Part shown: positions 18,287 to 27,805 of the stretch, piece by piece | Numbering within the stretch: the first letter of the stretch is position 1 | Layout: each line of letters starts with the position of its first letter | Source of the DNA: Desulfurococcus sp. | Lineage (GTDB): Archaea; Thermoproteota; Thermoprotei_A; Sulfolobales; Desulfurococcaceae | NCBI GenBank assembly: GCA_026626905.1 | Contig: JAPNUX010000008.1 | Span: 124,001 to 188,000, forward strand | DNA: 64,000 nt | Reading direction: 5' to 3' | The notes under the pieces: model-generated | What the model was told of the DNA's origin: nothing | Seen by the model: only the letters and a program-made list of their open reading frames with translations | The model's database searches: none | Made by a program: the position numbers and the translations under genes

Positions 18287-19607
18287 GCCTCTTGAAATAA
18301 AGGATCTAAGGATCAGTATTAGAGATAAGATTATAGTAGACGGCTTCACAGTTGAGCTTGAAGCAGGTGGCCTCTACGCTCTCACTGGCCCCTCGGGAAG
18401 TGGTAAATCAACGCTCCTCAAAACTATTGCAGGCGTAATCCCTGGCTTATACTCATTCTTCAAAGTGGAAGGAGAGGTGAAAGTATATGGAGTGAACCCA
18501 CTTGAAGCTAGGAGTAAAGGACTCGTATCTTATATCCCCCAGGATCCAACAGCTTACTTCGTTGGTTCAACTATTAGAGAGGAGTTAGATCTCCTTGGAG
18601 ACTGCAACTGTAGCTTGATTAGCGATATACTAGGAGACCTCTCGCGGAGAATTCATGAATTATCTGATGGCCAGCTGTACAGGCTGCTACTGACTACATC
18701 AATTCTCTCTGGTGCTAGACTACTATTAATTGACGAACCTACATCACATATAGACCCATGGATTCTACCTAATGTACTGGAGACCGTAGCCGGCTACTGT
18801 AGAATACATAATGCAGCAGCTATTATAGTCGACCATAGAATCGAAATCCTGGAGAAGTACGCGGTGAAGGTGATTCGCCTAGAAGATCCTGTTGAACAGG
18901 GCAACGAGAATTCTAGGATACCGAGGACTAGGGAGAACAGGATTAATGCGGCCTCTAAAAGCGGAAGCTGTGAGTATACTGTTATAGCTAGTAGTCTAGA
19001 ATACTATTATGATCGCGGAAAACACGTGTTAAAGAATGTGAGCTTAACTGCTAAGCCTGGCGATATATTAGTTATAATTGGGAAGAATGGCAGTGGTAAA
19101 ACAACGCTAATTAAGCTGCTAGCGGGACTATTAAAGCCTAGTAAAGGATTTATTAGGACATCTAAGCCGCTATTCCTGGTTCCCCAATCACCGATCTACT
19201 GGTTCTCTCAGGATACTGTTAGAGAGGAGGTAGAATTCTACGCTAGGATATGGGGTTTCAAGGATGATATTGAAGATGTAATGGAAATCTTTAATCTCAA
19301 AAAGCTTGAGCAGCAGAATCCGGTGTCACTTAGTATAGGTGAAGCTAGACTCCTCTCTCTAGCACTAGCCTATATTTCTAAGGCTAGGGTCCTCTTGCTC
19401 GACGAACCCACGCTGGGATTGGACTACAAGTATAAACGGCTCCTCATGTACCTGCTCGAAGAGTTCGCGTTGAATGGAGCATCTATTATTATTGCAACAC
19501 ATGATTTAGAACTAGCTAGAAGCTTCAAGAATACTCACCTTCTGGAAGACGGCTATCTCAAGGTGGTAGATGATGGTTTTAAAGTTCCTCTTATTGAGGA
19601 CAGCTGA
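18279..19607 (+). CDS. ECF transporter ATPase, two fused ABC domains
   Basis: Tandem EcfA-like ATPase (EcfA-A' in one chain, 442 aa) that drives the BioY module. First domain: Walker A GPSGSGKST, signature LSDGQLYRLL, Walker B LLIDEPTSH. Second domain: Walker A GKNGSGKTT, signature LSIGEARLL, Walker B LLLDEPTLG, switch His in ATHDLE. TTG start at 18279 overlaps bioY by 8 bp. The fused form replaces the usual EcfA1/EcfA2 heterodimer. Confidence 0.93.
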   Translation: MTKPLEIKDLRISIRDKIIVDGFTVELEAGGLYALTGPSGSGKSTLLKTIAGVIPGLYSFFKVEGEVKVYGVNPLEARSKGLVSYIPQDPTAYFVGSTIREELDLLGDCNCSLISDILGDLSRRIHELSDGQLYRLLLTTSILSGARLLLIDEPTSHIDPWILPNVLETVAGYCRIHNAAAIIVDHRIEILEKYAVKVIRLEDPVEQGNENSRIPRTRENRINAASKSGSCEYTVIASSLEYYYDRGKHVLKNVSLTAKPGDILVIIGKNGSGKTTLIKLLAGLLKPSKGFIRTSKPLFLVPQSPIYWFSQDTVREEVEFYARIWGFKDDIEDVMEIFNLKKLEQQNPVSLSIGEARLLSLALAYISKARVLLLDEPTLGLDYKYKRLLMYLLEEFALNGASIIIATHDLELARSFKNTHLLEDGYLKVVDDGFKVPLIEDS

Positions 19608-20301
19608 AGCTTTCACGCCTGGAAGCTCGCGTTTAAAACTCAGCTTCTCGAAGACTTTAGTAGCCGTGATTTTAGGTTCTACGGTAATCTTACTTCAACC
19701 AGCCATCCTGCTACCATACACCTTAATTATCTTAGCCTTCATTCTAATAGCTTTACGAGGTTGTAGAGTACTACTCGATATAATAACAGTAGTTACCCCC
19801 TTCACTCTAGTATACGTGGTATCAGGGCTCATCGTTCAGCACGCTGTAGGCGCAATAGATCCTGTAATCCTAGCTGCAGGTAGCGCCCGCATGCTTTCCA
19901 TGACTCTTCTCTCGGCAATAGCTGCCTCTGTAATTAGGGTCTCCGAGCTCGTGAAGCAGGTGAGCAGGATCTCCCCGCTGCTAGCAGTTAGCATAGCGTT
20001 AACGTTGAAGCTTGCATACACCCTATCAATAAGTCTCGTCAAGCTTCAAGAAGTCTACTCTGTAAACATGCTGCAGACGTTAAAGGGTACAAGAGGGAGA
20101 CTCCTCTACACCAAGACTCTTGCTAGAGCTCTCACGCATATAGGGATACTCACGCTGCTTCAAGTTACAGAAGCACTTTACACGCGTTATCCCGTCATAA
20201 CGGTGAAGCGTGAAGAGAGCGCGGGCAGAAACCTCCCTTCACCTGGTAGTCGAATTGGTTCCAGCGGGATTGCTTCTCGCGCTGGCTTTAGAAGCCTCTA
20301 G
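19570..20301 (+). CDS. ECF transporter T component
   Basis: Membrane coupling protein EcfT: several hydrophobic helices (ILLQPAILLPYTLIILAFIL, LDIITVVTPFTLVYVVSGL) and a cytoplasmic coupling helix region near LQEVYSVNMLQTLKGTRGR that links to the ATPase. Overlaps the ATPase gene by 38 bp in another frame. It completes a BioY-EcfA-A-EcfT transporter. Confidence 0.85.
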   Translation: MMVLKFLLLRTAEAFTPGSSRLKLSFSKTLVAVILGSTVILLQPAILLPYTLIILAFILIALRGCRVLLDIITVVTPFTLVYVVSGLIVQHAVGAIDPVILAAGSARMLSMTLLSAIAASVIRVSELVKQVSRISPLLAVSIALTLKLAYTLSISLVKLQEVYSVNMLQTLKGTRGRLLYTKTLARALTHIGILTLLQVTEALYTRYPVITVKREESAGRNLPSPGSRIGSSGIASRAGFRSL

Positions 20302-20610
20302 GTCAGCCTACTGGAGCTGCAGGAGCATATATTACGTGTCTAATACGTGTTTAAGCATGGATGATGAATAGTGAACCGGCAGACCAGTGATGACGAGCTC
20401 TCAACCTGACTCAACAACTGGTATCCTTCGCGGTTTTACTCCCGTTGCCTCAAGTCTCAGTTGGAGAGACAAGCACGGTGGAGTAAATATCAGGCTCCCA
20501 TGTACTCTGCAATAGATAGCTTGGTTTCAACGGGCTGGAACAGTTGCAGGAATCGTTTCAGACTAGCCCTTATCTTAAACGGTGTGCGTATAAACCCCTG
20601 GGTGAGACAG
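20302..20610. other. Gap before the secreted coiled-coil gene
   Basis: About 309 bp. The frame of the downstream gene is open from 20461, but its codon content (YSAIDSLVSTGWNSCRNRF) is unlike a signal-peptide region and I place the start at 20611. No RNA or repeat was seen. Confidence 0.4.
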
Positions 20611-21894
20611 GTGAAGCCTGCAGGATTGATCGGGTTACTAGCCTTAACAGCTCTAGCTGTAGCAGTACTCTATCCAGTATTCATGCCTGTGCTAGTTGCT
20701 GGTAGCACCACGACGGCAACTACAGTAGATACCCCCATTACTAGCACGTCAACCCCTGCTAACACTACGGCTAGCACTAATACTACAGTAGTAGAGGATG
20801 AGAATGAAGTTGAGGTAGAAGTTGAAGTAGAAGATGAAGTTGAAGCTGGAAATGGCACAGTCGACTTAGTTATCCCACTAGTCAATCTCAGTAGAGCTAT
20901 CGATCTAGCGTACACCATGAGGAATATAACATACGAGCTCTTCCAGTGGGAGCTAGAACACAATATCACGGTAGCTAATGTAACATTAAACCTAGGTGAT
21001 AAATTCCTTGAGAGAGCATTGAATTTAAGTGAGAGTAATGCTACTCGTAGAGCAGCAACCTTCGCTATTGTAGCAGCCATCCACTATGGTCATGCCCCAG
21101 CATTCGCTCACATAGTCCTAGCAAAGGTTATAAAGAGCAATCTCGGTGAAAACTACACTATAACACCTAACACTATTAATGCCATCGTGCAGGCAGCCTC
21201 AGAATTAAAGAGCATCCTGCTTAACGCCGTCAACTACACTAGTGGAAAAGACATTAACACAAGCCCAGTAGCTCTCTGGATTGAGAGAGGCGACGAGAAG
21301 ATCGCGGAAGCCCAGCAGTATCTAAATGAAAGCAGCTTAAAAGAAGCATTCAAGCACGCAGTCTCCGGCTACGAGAGCTATGTTAAAGCCTACAGTACTC
21401 TAGTGAAAACAGTATTCATCTACTACGTGAAGTACGAGCAGGTCTTCAAGCCGAAACCACTTCCAGTAATGAAGGGGCTGATAGAGAAGCTTCCAGCTGA
21501 GATAAGAGCTGAAATAGAAGCAAGAATACAGCGCGGCGAAGTAAAAGAAGTTAAGGATATAGTAAAGGAGTACACTAAGGAAGTGCGATCTAGAATTGAG
21601 GAGAGACGTCGAGAAGAAGCTAAAGTAATTGCTGAAATAGTCTCTAAAGCACTCGACAAGCTCTCTGAGCACCCTGGCTTCAAGAAGATGTTCAAGGAGA
21701 GAGAGTTGAAAGAGTACATTCTCAAACTAGCCGAGGAAATCCACTCTAGAACAAACGCTACAGGTCTACAGCTACTCCAGCAGGTTTTAGAGGAACTGCA
21801 GAACAGGCTACAGCAGTCTGGTGGACACGGATTAAACATTAGAGAGGAGTTCTCTAGATCAGTCTACAACATCAGCGAGGAGGATGAAGACTAA
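20611..21894 (+). CDS. Secreted or surface-anchored coiled-coil protein, unknown function
   Basis: Start GTG 20611 (MKPAGLIGLLALTALAVAVLYPVF) gives a classic signal peptide or N-terminal anchor. It is followed by a Thr/Ser-rich stretch, an acidic run of EVEVEVE type and then many N-x-S/T sequons (NTT, NLS, NIT, NVT, NES, NYT), typical of glycosylated archaeal surface proteins. The last 150 residues are charged heptad-like helix (EIRAEIEARIQRGEVKE). C terminus is acidic. A longer reading from 20461 is possible. Family not recognised. Confidence 0.7.
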   Translation: MKPAGLIGLLALTALAVAVLYPVFMPVLVAGSTTTATTVDTPITSTSTPANTTASTNTTVVEDENEVEVEVEVEDEVEAGNGTVDLVIPLVNLSRAIDLAYTMRNITYELFQWELEHNITVANVTLNLGDKFLERALNLSESNATRRAATFAIVAAIHYGHAPAFAHIVLAKVIKSNLGENYTITPNTINAIVQAASELKSILLNAVNYTSGKDINTSPVALWIERGDEKIAEAQQYLNESSLKEAFKHAVSGYESYVKAYSTLVKTVFIYYVKYEQVFKPKPLPVMKGLIEKLPAEIRAEIEARIQRGEVKEVKDIVKEYTKEVRSRIEERRREEAKVIAEIVSKALDKLSEHPGFKKMFKERELKEYILKLAEEIHSRTNATGLQLLQQVLEELQNRLQQSGGHGLNIREEFSRSVYNISEEDED

Positions 21895-21913
21895 ACTACA
21901 CGCAGTTTCCCTA

Positions 21914-21933
21914 ATTAATATTTTTTCTCTTTC
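21914..21933 (+). terminator. T-rich terminator after the secreted protein gene
   Basis: ATTAATATTTTTTCTCTTTC lies just past the stop at 21894 and before the end of the convergent ligase gene. It fits the archaeal T-tract type of terminator. Confidence 0.45.
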
Positions 21934-22823
21934 TACCTTCTAGCCTTCTCCTCCACATACTCAATAATGTAGTCTGGCGGGTTCACGCCTGTAGCATTTC
22001 TTAAGCCCTCCCATTGAGGGAAAGCGTTTACTTCCAGTATATAGTATCTCCCTGATGCTTTATCGTAAGCTACGTCTACTCCAGCGTAATCCAACCCCAG
22101 TATCTTCACAGCCTTCAAGCCGAGCTCGTATACGTACGGCTCCTCGCTCTCCCTGACTGGTATTCCACCAGCCCCCTGCGCTATATTAGTCTTCCATGAC
22201 TGCGTGCTAACACGCTTCATTGCTCCTATAACTCTATCTCCTACTACGAAGACCCTGTAGTCGTAGCCGGGTTTCTCTAGGTAGACCTGGTAGTAGCTTG
22301 GCTGCCCGATACTGATTAAGCCTCTTGAGACGTTGAATGCTAGATCAGGGTCTTCTATAAGCGTGCTTCCAAGCCCTAGGCTACCCATGAGAGGCTTGTA
22401 AACCACCTTCTTCTTATCTCTGCTAAACCTCATAGCAGCAAAGGGGTTCTCTGTCACCAGGGTTTCCGGTACAGGGAGGCCGTTTAAGTGTAATCGGAGC
22501 AGGCATATCCATTTATCTCTAGCTATAAGAGATTTTAACGGGTTATTTACCACGGGGATCCTTGATGCAAGTGCTTCTAGAACACCTATCCTCTTCATCA
22601 GGATCTCGAGGCTCATCGCGAAGCCTACTCCTCTTAGAACAGCAGCGTCGACTACAACCTCCTCGGTAGAATGATATACTTTAACACCGCTCTGAGATAT
22701 TACTGCGTCGAGTAGAGGTGTCTTCAAGTATACTGGCTCGTGTCCATGCTTCACTATGGATTCTATTAGCTCGAGTGAGCTCCTTTTAGGCTCCTTCTTG
22801 TAGTCTATTACAGCTATCTTCAA
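21933..22823 (-). CDS. RimK-like ATP-grasp ligase
   Basis: ATP-grasp amino acid ligase of the RimK/LysX/MptN superfamily, joining an amino acid to a carboxyl acceptor. KVVYKPLMGSLGLGSTLI, YQVYLEKPGYDYRVFVVGDRVIGAMKR and AGVDVAYDKASGRYYILEVNAFPQWEGL are the ATP and metal-binding regions. Substrate is not inferable (glutamylation of a cofactor or lysine biosynthesis are candidates). It follows a small membrane protein gene. Confidence 0.85.
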   Translation of the reverse strand: MKIAVIDYKKEPKRSSLELIESIVKHGHEPVYLKTPLLDAVISQSGVKVYHSTEEVVVDAAVLRGVGFAMSLEILMKRIGVLEALASRIPVVNNPLKSLIARDKWICLLRLHLNGLPVPETLVTENPFAAMRFSRDKKKVVYKPLMGSLGLGSTLIEDPDLAFNVSRGLISIGQPSYYQVYLEKPGYDYRVFVVGDRVIGAMKRVSTQSWKTNIAQGAGGIPVRESEEPYVYELGLKAVKILGLDYAGVDVAYDKASGRYYILEVNAFPQWEGLRNATGVNPPDYIIEYVEEKARR

Positions 22824-22826
22824 AAC

Positions 22827-23165
22827 TCACGCACCCCTGGCTATCAAAGCTGTAACTAGGGATGTAAGAATAATGCTAGCAGCTGTAAGACTCGAATCAA
22901 GGGCGCCCCTTGAGATTACTGCGCCTAGCAGTGCTCCTAGAGCTGCTAGTAGCGATATCACCTGGAGTACGCTTCTAACTTCCTCTCGACTGATGGGCTG
23001 GCGCGTGTAGCTATAGAAGTAGAGTATTGATGCAGTGAAAATTGACAGCCCGATCACCACGTTTAAGAGACTCAAGTCTACTATAGCAACAAGCACCCCT
23101 GTAAAGACCCCAAGACCCGCTAGGTGGGGTAGTCTCCTAGAGATTGCTCTACTCATACCCGTCAT
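22827..23165 (-). CDS. Small integral membrane protein, unknown
   Basis: About 112 residues from ATG 23165 (MTGMSRAISRRLPHLAGL) with four hydrophobic helices (GVFTGVLVAIVDLSLLNVVIG, FTASILYFYSY, LQVISLLAALGALLGAVI, AASIILTSLVTALIA). No conserved motif. Upstream in-frame residues to 23228 are probably non-coding. Positioned between the nucleoside salvage cluster and the RimK-like gene. Confidence 0.6.
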   Translation of the reverse strand: MTGMSRAISRRLPHLAGLGVFTGVLVAIVDLSLLNVVIGLSIFTASILYFYSYTRQPISREEVRSVLQVISLLAALGALLGAVISRGALDSSLTAASIILTSLVTALIARGA

Positions 23166-23193
23166 CTCACAATATAAGGTTAGAAGTGAAGCT

Positions 23194-24120
23194 TTAAAAT
23201 ACAGTGGTTGAACCACTAGCTGACGCAATGTAGTCAGCTATCATAGCCAAGTATATGTTAGCTTCAATAGGGTCAGTGTTGAACACTAAGTCTACTACTC
23301 GGAGCCCTCTAGCAGTAAGCTTGAATTTAACCTCCTTGAGATAGTGTTCCTCCACGCTAGTCCCGAGAAGCAGCACGCTACCATGCCCTGAGACAAGCTC
23401 CGGGTGCTCGTAGGCTGCTCTAACACCTCTCCTCCTTAAGGCTTCAACGAGGTATATGGATGAGGACTCGAGAAGTCTACTCGATGATACCGTCAGCTCC
23501 CGAGACCCTAGGATTCCTGAGAAAACCTCTCTGTATGCACCTATCATCTCCTCGAAGACCGGCGTGAATCCTTCTCTACTATGTGCTAGTATCCTCTCGC
23601 CTCTCCGAGCCAGCCTGCCACTATAAGCTTCAGCTAAAGCATGGTAGGAGGCCATAGCCATTACTAGCGATGAATCCAGCTCATCGCGTGCACTAGCGAA
23701 TACAACCCTGTAGTCTCTTAGAAGCCTCAGTATTCTTTCATCAACTGGCTCGCCTATCAAGGCTATGTATGGGTGATTCATTATTCTTGAAGCCTGTAGT
23801 AGATTGAATAGTTCGGGTCGAAATACCGGTGAGAACACTACTAGTGGTATTGGATCCCTGTAGGCTAGAATGAGAACTGACGTGGATACTGCATCAGCTA
23901 TCAGCGGGTAGCTCTCCTCATTCATTGTCACCATATGCCAGAACATGCATGATGCAGGCAGGTAGCCGTGACCGCTGTAGGATATTATAAGCCTGCTCGA
24001 ACCTTCTTCTCTCAAAAAATTCCTTATTATGCCTGAGATCCTCCGGGCTTCCTCTTCGATTCCAGCCAGCTTCTCCAAGTACCATTTTACATTAAAGCTG
24101 TCTCCAGGCTCCTGCAACAA
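23194..24120 (-). CDS. Conserved protein of unknown function overlapping MTAP; possible SIS-like fold
   Basis: 308 residues with alternating strand and helix ([62 protein letters not shown]), which suggests a Rossmann or sugar-isomerase (SIS)-like fold. A definite catalytic motif is not visible. Its start lies within the end of the mtnP gene (34-bp overlap), so the two are one transcript and it may act in the same methylthioadenosine salvage route. Unproven. Confidence 0.55.
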   Translation of the reverse strand: MLQEPGDSFNVKWYLEKLAGIEEEARRISGIIRNFLREEGSSRLIISYSGHGYLPASCMFWHMVTMNEESYPLIADAVSTSVLILAYRDPIPLVVFSPVFRPELFNLLQASRIMNHPYIALIGEPVDERILRLLRDYRVVFASARDELDSSLVMAMASYHALAEAYSGRLARRGERILAHSREGFTPVFEEMIGAYREVFSGILGSRELTVSSSRLLESSSIYLVEALRRRGVRAAYEHPELVSGHGSVLLLGTSVEEHYLKEVKFKLTARGLRVVDLVFNTDPIEANIYLAMIADYIASASGSTTVF

Positions 24121-24908
24121 CTACACTCCTCTCTACTCGGCTCCTCAGGTAGGATCCCTATGATCTCCGGGAGTAGCTTCTGCAGCTTTGCAACATTCTC
24201 ATTCATTGTTCTAACTACTTCCTCAGCTGTAACCGGCTTCTCAGCCCATACATCGTAGTCTGTCACCATTGCTATGGTGGCGTAGCATAGCTGTGCCTCG
24301 CATGCCAGGTTGACCTCGGGGACTAGGGTCATGCCGATTACGTCGGCCTTGAATACCTCCCTCCAAACCCTGCTTTCAGCTCTAGTGCTGAATCTAGGTC
24401 CCTCTATACATATGTATGTTCCCTTCCCATGGATCCTTATATCTGGATGCCTGCTTGCAGCCTCGAGAATCTTCTTTCTGAGGCACTCGCAGAATGGATC
24501 AGCGACGCTAACATGTGCAACAGTGCCTCCCTCGAAGAAAGTGAAGTCTCTTACCCCTTTAGTCATATCTATGAACTGGTCTGGCACGACGAAGTCTCCT
24601 GGCTTGAAGTCTTCTCTCAAGCTCCCTACTGCGGAGACTGATATAACCCACTTGGCTCCAATACTCTTTAAAGCCCATATGTTAGCCCTGTAGTTGACTC
24701 TATGAGGAGGTATTTTATGCCCTCTCCCATGTCTTGGAATAAATGCTACTCTCCTGCCTTTCAACTCGCCTACAATTAAGTTGTCGCTTGGAGCACCATA
24801 GGGAGTGTAAACCTTGAACTCTCTTATGTTTGAGAGTCCTGGGAGATTGTATACTCCGCTCCCTCCTATAACTGCTATCTCGGCTCTAACAGGCGGCTCC
24901 ACGAGCAT
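24087..24908 (-). CDS. mtnP: S-methyl-5'-thioadenosine phosphorylase
   Basis: Cleaves 5'-methylthioadenosine with phosphate to adenine and methylthioribose-1-phosphate. N-terminal [12 protein letters not shown], phosphate-binding [59 protein letters not shown] and [17 protein letters not shown] are standard. A C-terminal Cys-rich tail (EECSCCRSL) resembles the extra disulfide Cys of hyperthermophilic enzymes. Next to a phosphoribosyltransferase, consistent with adenine salvage. Confidence 0.95.
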   Translation of the reverse strand: MLVEPPVRAEIAVIGGSGVYNLPGLSNIREFKVYTPYGAPSDNLIVGELKGRRVAFIPRHGRGHKIPPHRVNYRANIWALKSIGAKWVISVSAVGSLREDFKPGDFVVPDQFIDMTKGVRDFTFFEGGTVAHVSVADPFCECLRKKILEAASRHPDIRIHGKGTYICIEGPRFSTRAESRVWREVFKADVIGMTLVPEVNLACEAQLCYATIAMVTDYDVWAEKPVTAEEVVRTMNENVAKLQKLLPEIIGILPEEPSREECSCCRSLETALM

Positions 24909-24909
24909 A

Positions 24910-25593
24910 CTACAAGCTCACCACGTACCTGCCCTCTCCAGGAGAATACTTTACAAAGCCTTTTTCAACTAGTATCCTTAATGCCTCCCTGTAGTATGCC
25001 TCTCCTACATCCACCCCATACCACTCTCTGAAACCCTCTACAATCTCGCTAAAGCTCCACTCGCGTTTACCAGTTTCCTTGAGAGCCTCGCTCATCATCC
25101 TCTTAATGAACTGGTAGGTGTCCTCTACTCTAGTCCAGGGGTACTGGAACCAAGCCCACTCTCTAACCTCCAGGTAGTAGTAGTCTGGTTTAAACTTAGC
25201 TACAGTGCTTATCCACTGGAGGGCTGCTGTTTTAACCTCCAGTGGATTCCAGTTCTCCAGAATGTAGTCTCTGGCGAGCTTTAATGTATCGCCTGTATCC
25301 ACTATGTCGTCGACGACTAGTACTCTCAGCCCGCTTGCATCTATCTTATACGGGTACTTTATGATAGCCTTCTCGCTAGCTTTCGCAGCCTCAGTCCAGT
25401 GCTGGCTTTGAATACTCGCCAGGTTCTCTACGCCTAGGAAGTCGCATACCAGCCTAGCTGGAACAAACCCGCCTCTCGAGACTGCTACAATTAGATCAGG
25501 CTTGAAGCTGCTCTCCCTTATCTTCTCAGCTAGCTTTCTAGACCAGTCAACTATATCACTCCATTCGACGAGGCGCACTTTAACTCTAGGCAT
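24910..25593 (-). CDS. Phosphoribosyltransferase with C-terminal winged-helix-like tail
   Basis: PRPP-using transferase. The PRPP site [14 protein letters not shown] and a preceding ISRGG-like region ([16 protein letters not shown]) are present. It may salvage the adenine or a related base released by MTAP; the base is not determined. Residues after about 170 form a helix-rich extension ending [16 protein letters not shown], like a winged helix. ATG 25593 ([11 protein letters not shown]) chosen over 25611. One base from the MTAP start. Confidence 0.88.
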   Translation of the reverse strand: MPRVKVRLVEWSDIVDWSRKLAEKIRESSFKPDLIVAVSRGGFVPARLVCDFLGVENLASIQSQHWTEAAKASEKAIIKYPYKIDASGLRVLVVDDIVDTGDTLKLARDYILENWNPLEVKTAALQWISTVAKFKPDYYYLEVREWAWFQYPWTRVEDTYQFIKRMMSEALKETGKREWSFSEIVEGFREWYGVDVGEAYYREALRILVEKGFVKYSPGEGRYVVSL

Positions 25594-25629
25594 CTCTATC
25601 ACAGAATACACGATACTACTTGACGGCTT

Positions 25630-26214
25630 TTAAGCCATTCCACCTGGTTTATCAGCCTTTCCCCACCTTTTCTCAGCTACAATTACTCTTCCACTACTCG
25701 TGAATACTCTTCCATGCATATGCATTAGTATGCTAGTTCTATTGAGATCCCAGCCGTGCTTAGCGTAGAGGTCTCCTTTCACGCGGATAGCTTTAACGCT
25801 AGCTATGAAGACAACTGACTCTCCTACCGGTACTTCGCCTTCAACAGTACACTCGAGTACTCCTAGAGCTCCATCCACGCCTGGGGTTTTAATGAGCTTT
25901 GAGGGGAGAGGCTTCAACCCCAGCATGCTCCACTTATCAATATCTCTACCACTCACGCTTCCAGCCTTATAGGCTAGATCCACGTGTTCACTGCTCAGTA
26001 CGTTCACAGTGAACTCTCCTGTCTCCTTCACATTTCTGTAAGTTAAGCTCCCCTTCCATATCGAGACAGCTATGAGGAATGGCTCGTCGGAGACGGGTGT
26101 AACCCATGACGCAGCCATAACGTTAAGCCTCCCAGTAGAGCTCCTCGAAGCGATCAAGTATACTGGTCTTGGATGTAGAACATGGTAGTCTCCAGGCTCG
26201 ATCTCAACGTACAC
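25630..26214 (-). CDS. Flavin reductase-like FMN-binding protein
   Basis: 194 aa. The flavoredoxin/flavin reductase core (HPRPVYLIASRSSTGRLNVMAASWVTPVSDEPFLIAVSIW) and FTVNVLSSEHVDLAYKAGSVSGRDIDKW match the FMN-binding split-barrel family. Partner electron acceptor unknown. A single-gene unit 37 bp before the phosphoribosyltransferase start. Confidence 0.85.
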   Translation of the reverse strand: MYVEIEPGDYHVLHPRPVYLIASRSSTGRLNVMAASWVTPVSDEPFLIAVSIWKGSLTYRNVKETGEFTVNVLSSEHVDLAYKAGSVSGRDIDKWSMLGLKPLPSKLIKTPGVDGALGVLECTVEGEVPVGESVVFIASVKAIRVKGDLYAKHGWDLNRTSILMHMHGRVFTSSGRVIVAEKRWGKADKPGGMA

Positions 26215-26385
26215 TTAGACCACCCCGTGTACTTGAGGTGATCACTACTCTAGATTATAGCTGTACTCCTATCACCCTGGAAAGACTTTGTGGGGTACTC
26301 TCAAGCCTGCTTCAAGACGACTTCACCACCCTGCTTGATTAATCCCGTAGCAACTGTCATCGTAGAAAGCGGAGAGTCCAGCCAT

Positions 26386-26398
26386 AAACTATAAAACC
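26386..26398 (+). promoter_or_regulatory. TATA box for tRNA-Leu
   Basis: AAACTATAAAACC lies about 35-40 bases upstream of the tRNA-Leu 5' end, the usual archaeal distance for a stable RNA promoter. Confidence 0.5.
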
Positions 26399-26429
26399 AC
26401 CCTTCTCTACTACTATCATCACGAGTAGT

Positions 26430-26514
26430 GCGGGGGTGCCCGAGCTTGGCCAAAGGGGTCGGGTTGAGGACCCGGTGGCGTAGGCCTGCGTGGGTTCAAA
26501 TCCCACCCCCCGCA
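26430..26514 (+). tRNA. tRNA-Leu (anticodon GAG)
   Basis: Acceptor GCGGGGG pairs with CCCCCGC, discriminator A at 26514. Anticodon arm TCGGG TTGAGGA CCCGG gives GAG at 34-36 (reads CUC/CUU). T arm GTGGG TTCAAAT CCCAC. A long variable arm makes it class II, as for Leu. No intron and no encoded CCA. Confidence 0.92.
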
Positions 26515-26667
26515 CTACAAATACTCCTGGATTCCATGTTGCAGTAAAGTAGAATAGCCTGCTAAACCTAGCGGCTGTGGATTAATACACCCCGGGCTTT
26601 ACTGCAGTACTCCCTCCCAGACGGTTAAATACGTCTAGCTAGCTTACCAGTGAGTTGGGATCCCCTC

Positions 26668-27801
26668 ATGAAGCTCTACGAGTACGAGGGTAAGGATATA
26701 GCGGTAAAATATGGTATTAGTGTGCCTAAAGGGATACTTGCTAGTAGCGTTGAAGAAGCTGTGAAAGCCTACATGGAGCTTGGCTCTAAAGAAGTAGTGC
26801 TGAAAGCTCAGGTTCTCGTTGGAGGTAGAGGTTTAGCGGGAGGAGTAAGGAAGGCTGGAAGCCTCGAGGATGTACGAGTCAAGGCTGGAGAGATACTATC
26901 AATGAATATTAAAGGTGAGAGAGTTGAAAAGCTGCTTGTAGAAGAAGCTGTATGCATTGAGAGAGAACTCTACCTCTCACTGACTGTTGATAGAGCTTCA
27001 AGAAAACTAGTATACCTGGTATCCGGGATGGGTGGAGTTGAGGTAGAAGAGCTTGCTAGAAGATACCCTGATAGAATACTTAGAATCCCTGTGGACGTCT
27101 TCACAGGGTACATGGGGTACATGGCTAGGCAGGCTCTAGCATTCCTTAACCTCCCCTGGGATAAGCTAGCAGCACTCGATAACATCATGAAAGCTATGTA
27201 CAGGATTATGGTGGACTATGATGCCGAGCTCGTTGAATTCAACCCTCTAGCCTACACGTGTGACGGGAGGCTTGTAGCTCTCGACGCTAAGATAATAGTA
27301 GATGATAACAGCTTATTCAGAAGACCAGAGCTCCAGAAGCTTTACGGCAGGGATGCATCATACTACGAGAAGCTAGCAAAGGAGCTGGGATTCAACTATG
27401 TGGAGTTAGATGGAGATGTAGGAGTAGTAAGCAATGGAGCCGGGTTGACTATGGCTACAATGGATGCAATCCTCCACTACGGAGGTAGACCAGCAAACTT
27501 CCTTGATATAGGCGGGGGAGCTACACGCGATAGAGTAAGGGAGGCTGTCAAGATTATACTAGCTCACCCAAGGGTTAAAGTAGTCCTCATCAACATATTT
27601 GGGGGGATAACACGGTGTGATGAAGTGGCAAGCGGGATTGTAGAAGCGTTAAGAGAGATAGGTGTATCTAAGCCTGTTATTGTGAGAATGCTCGGCACTA
27701 ATGAAGAAGAGGGGAGGAGGATACTAGCAGAGCACGGCATAGACGTCTACACTGAGATGGATAACGCAGTTCAGCGGGCAGTGGAGTTAGCTGGGGGGTG
27801 A
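26668..27801 (+). CDS. sucC: Succinyl-CoA ligase beta subunit
   Basis: ATP-grasp subunit of succinate-CoA ligase. MKLYEYEGKDIAVKYG, VLKAQVLVGGRGLAGGV, VEFNPLAY and the CoA-ligase segment FLDIGGGATRDRVREA, VVLINIFGGITRCDEVA are family signatures. ATG 26668 gives the family start; an in-frame TTG lies 18 bases earlier. In anaerobic archaea it can act in the reductive direction or conserve ATP from acyl-CoA. The alpha subunit begins 4 bp after its stop. Confidence 0.95.
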   Translation: MKLYEYEGKDIAVKYGISVPKGILASSVEEAVKAYMELGSKEVVLKAQVLVGGRGLAGGVRKAGSLEDVRVKAGEILSMNIKGERVEKLLVEEAVCIERELYLSLTVDRASRKLVYLVSGMGGVEVEELARRYPDRILRIPVDVFTGYMGYMARQALAFLNLPWDKLAALDNIMKAMYRIMVDYDAELVEFNPLAYTCDGRLVALDAKIIVDDNSLFRRPELQKLYGRDASYYEKLAKELGFNYVELDGDVGVVSNGAGLTMATMDAILHYGGRPANFLDIGGGATRDRVREAVKIILAHPRVKVVLINIFGGITRCDEVASGIVEALREIGVSKPVIVRMLGTNEEEGRRILAEHGIDVYTEMDNAVQRAVELAGG

Positions 27802-27805
27802 GTTA

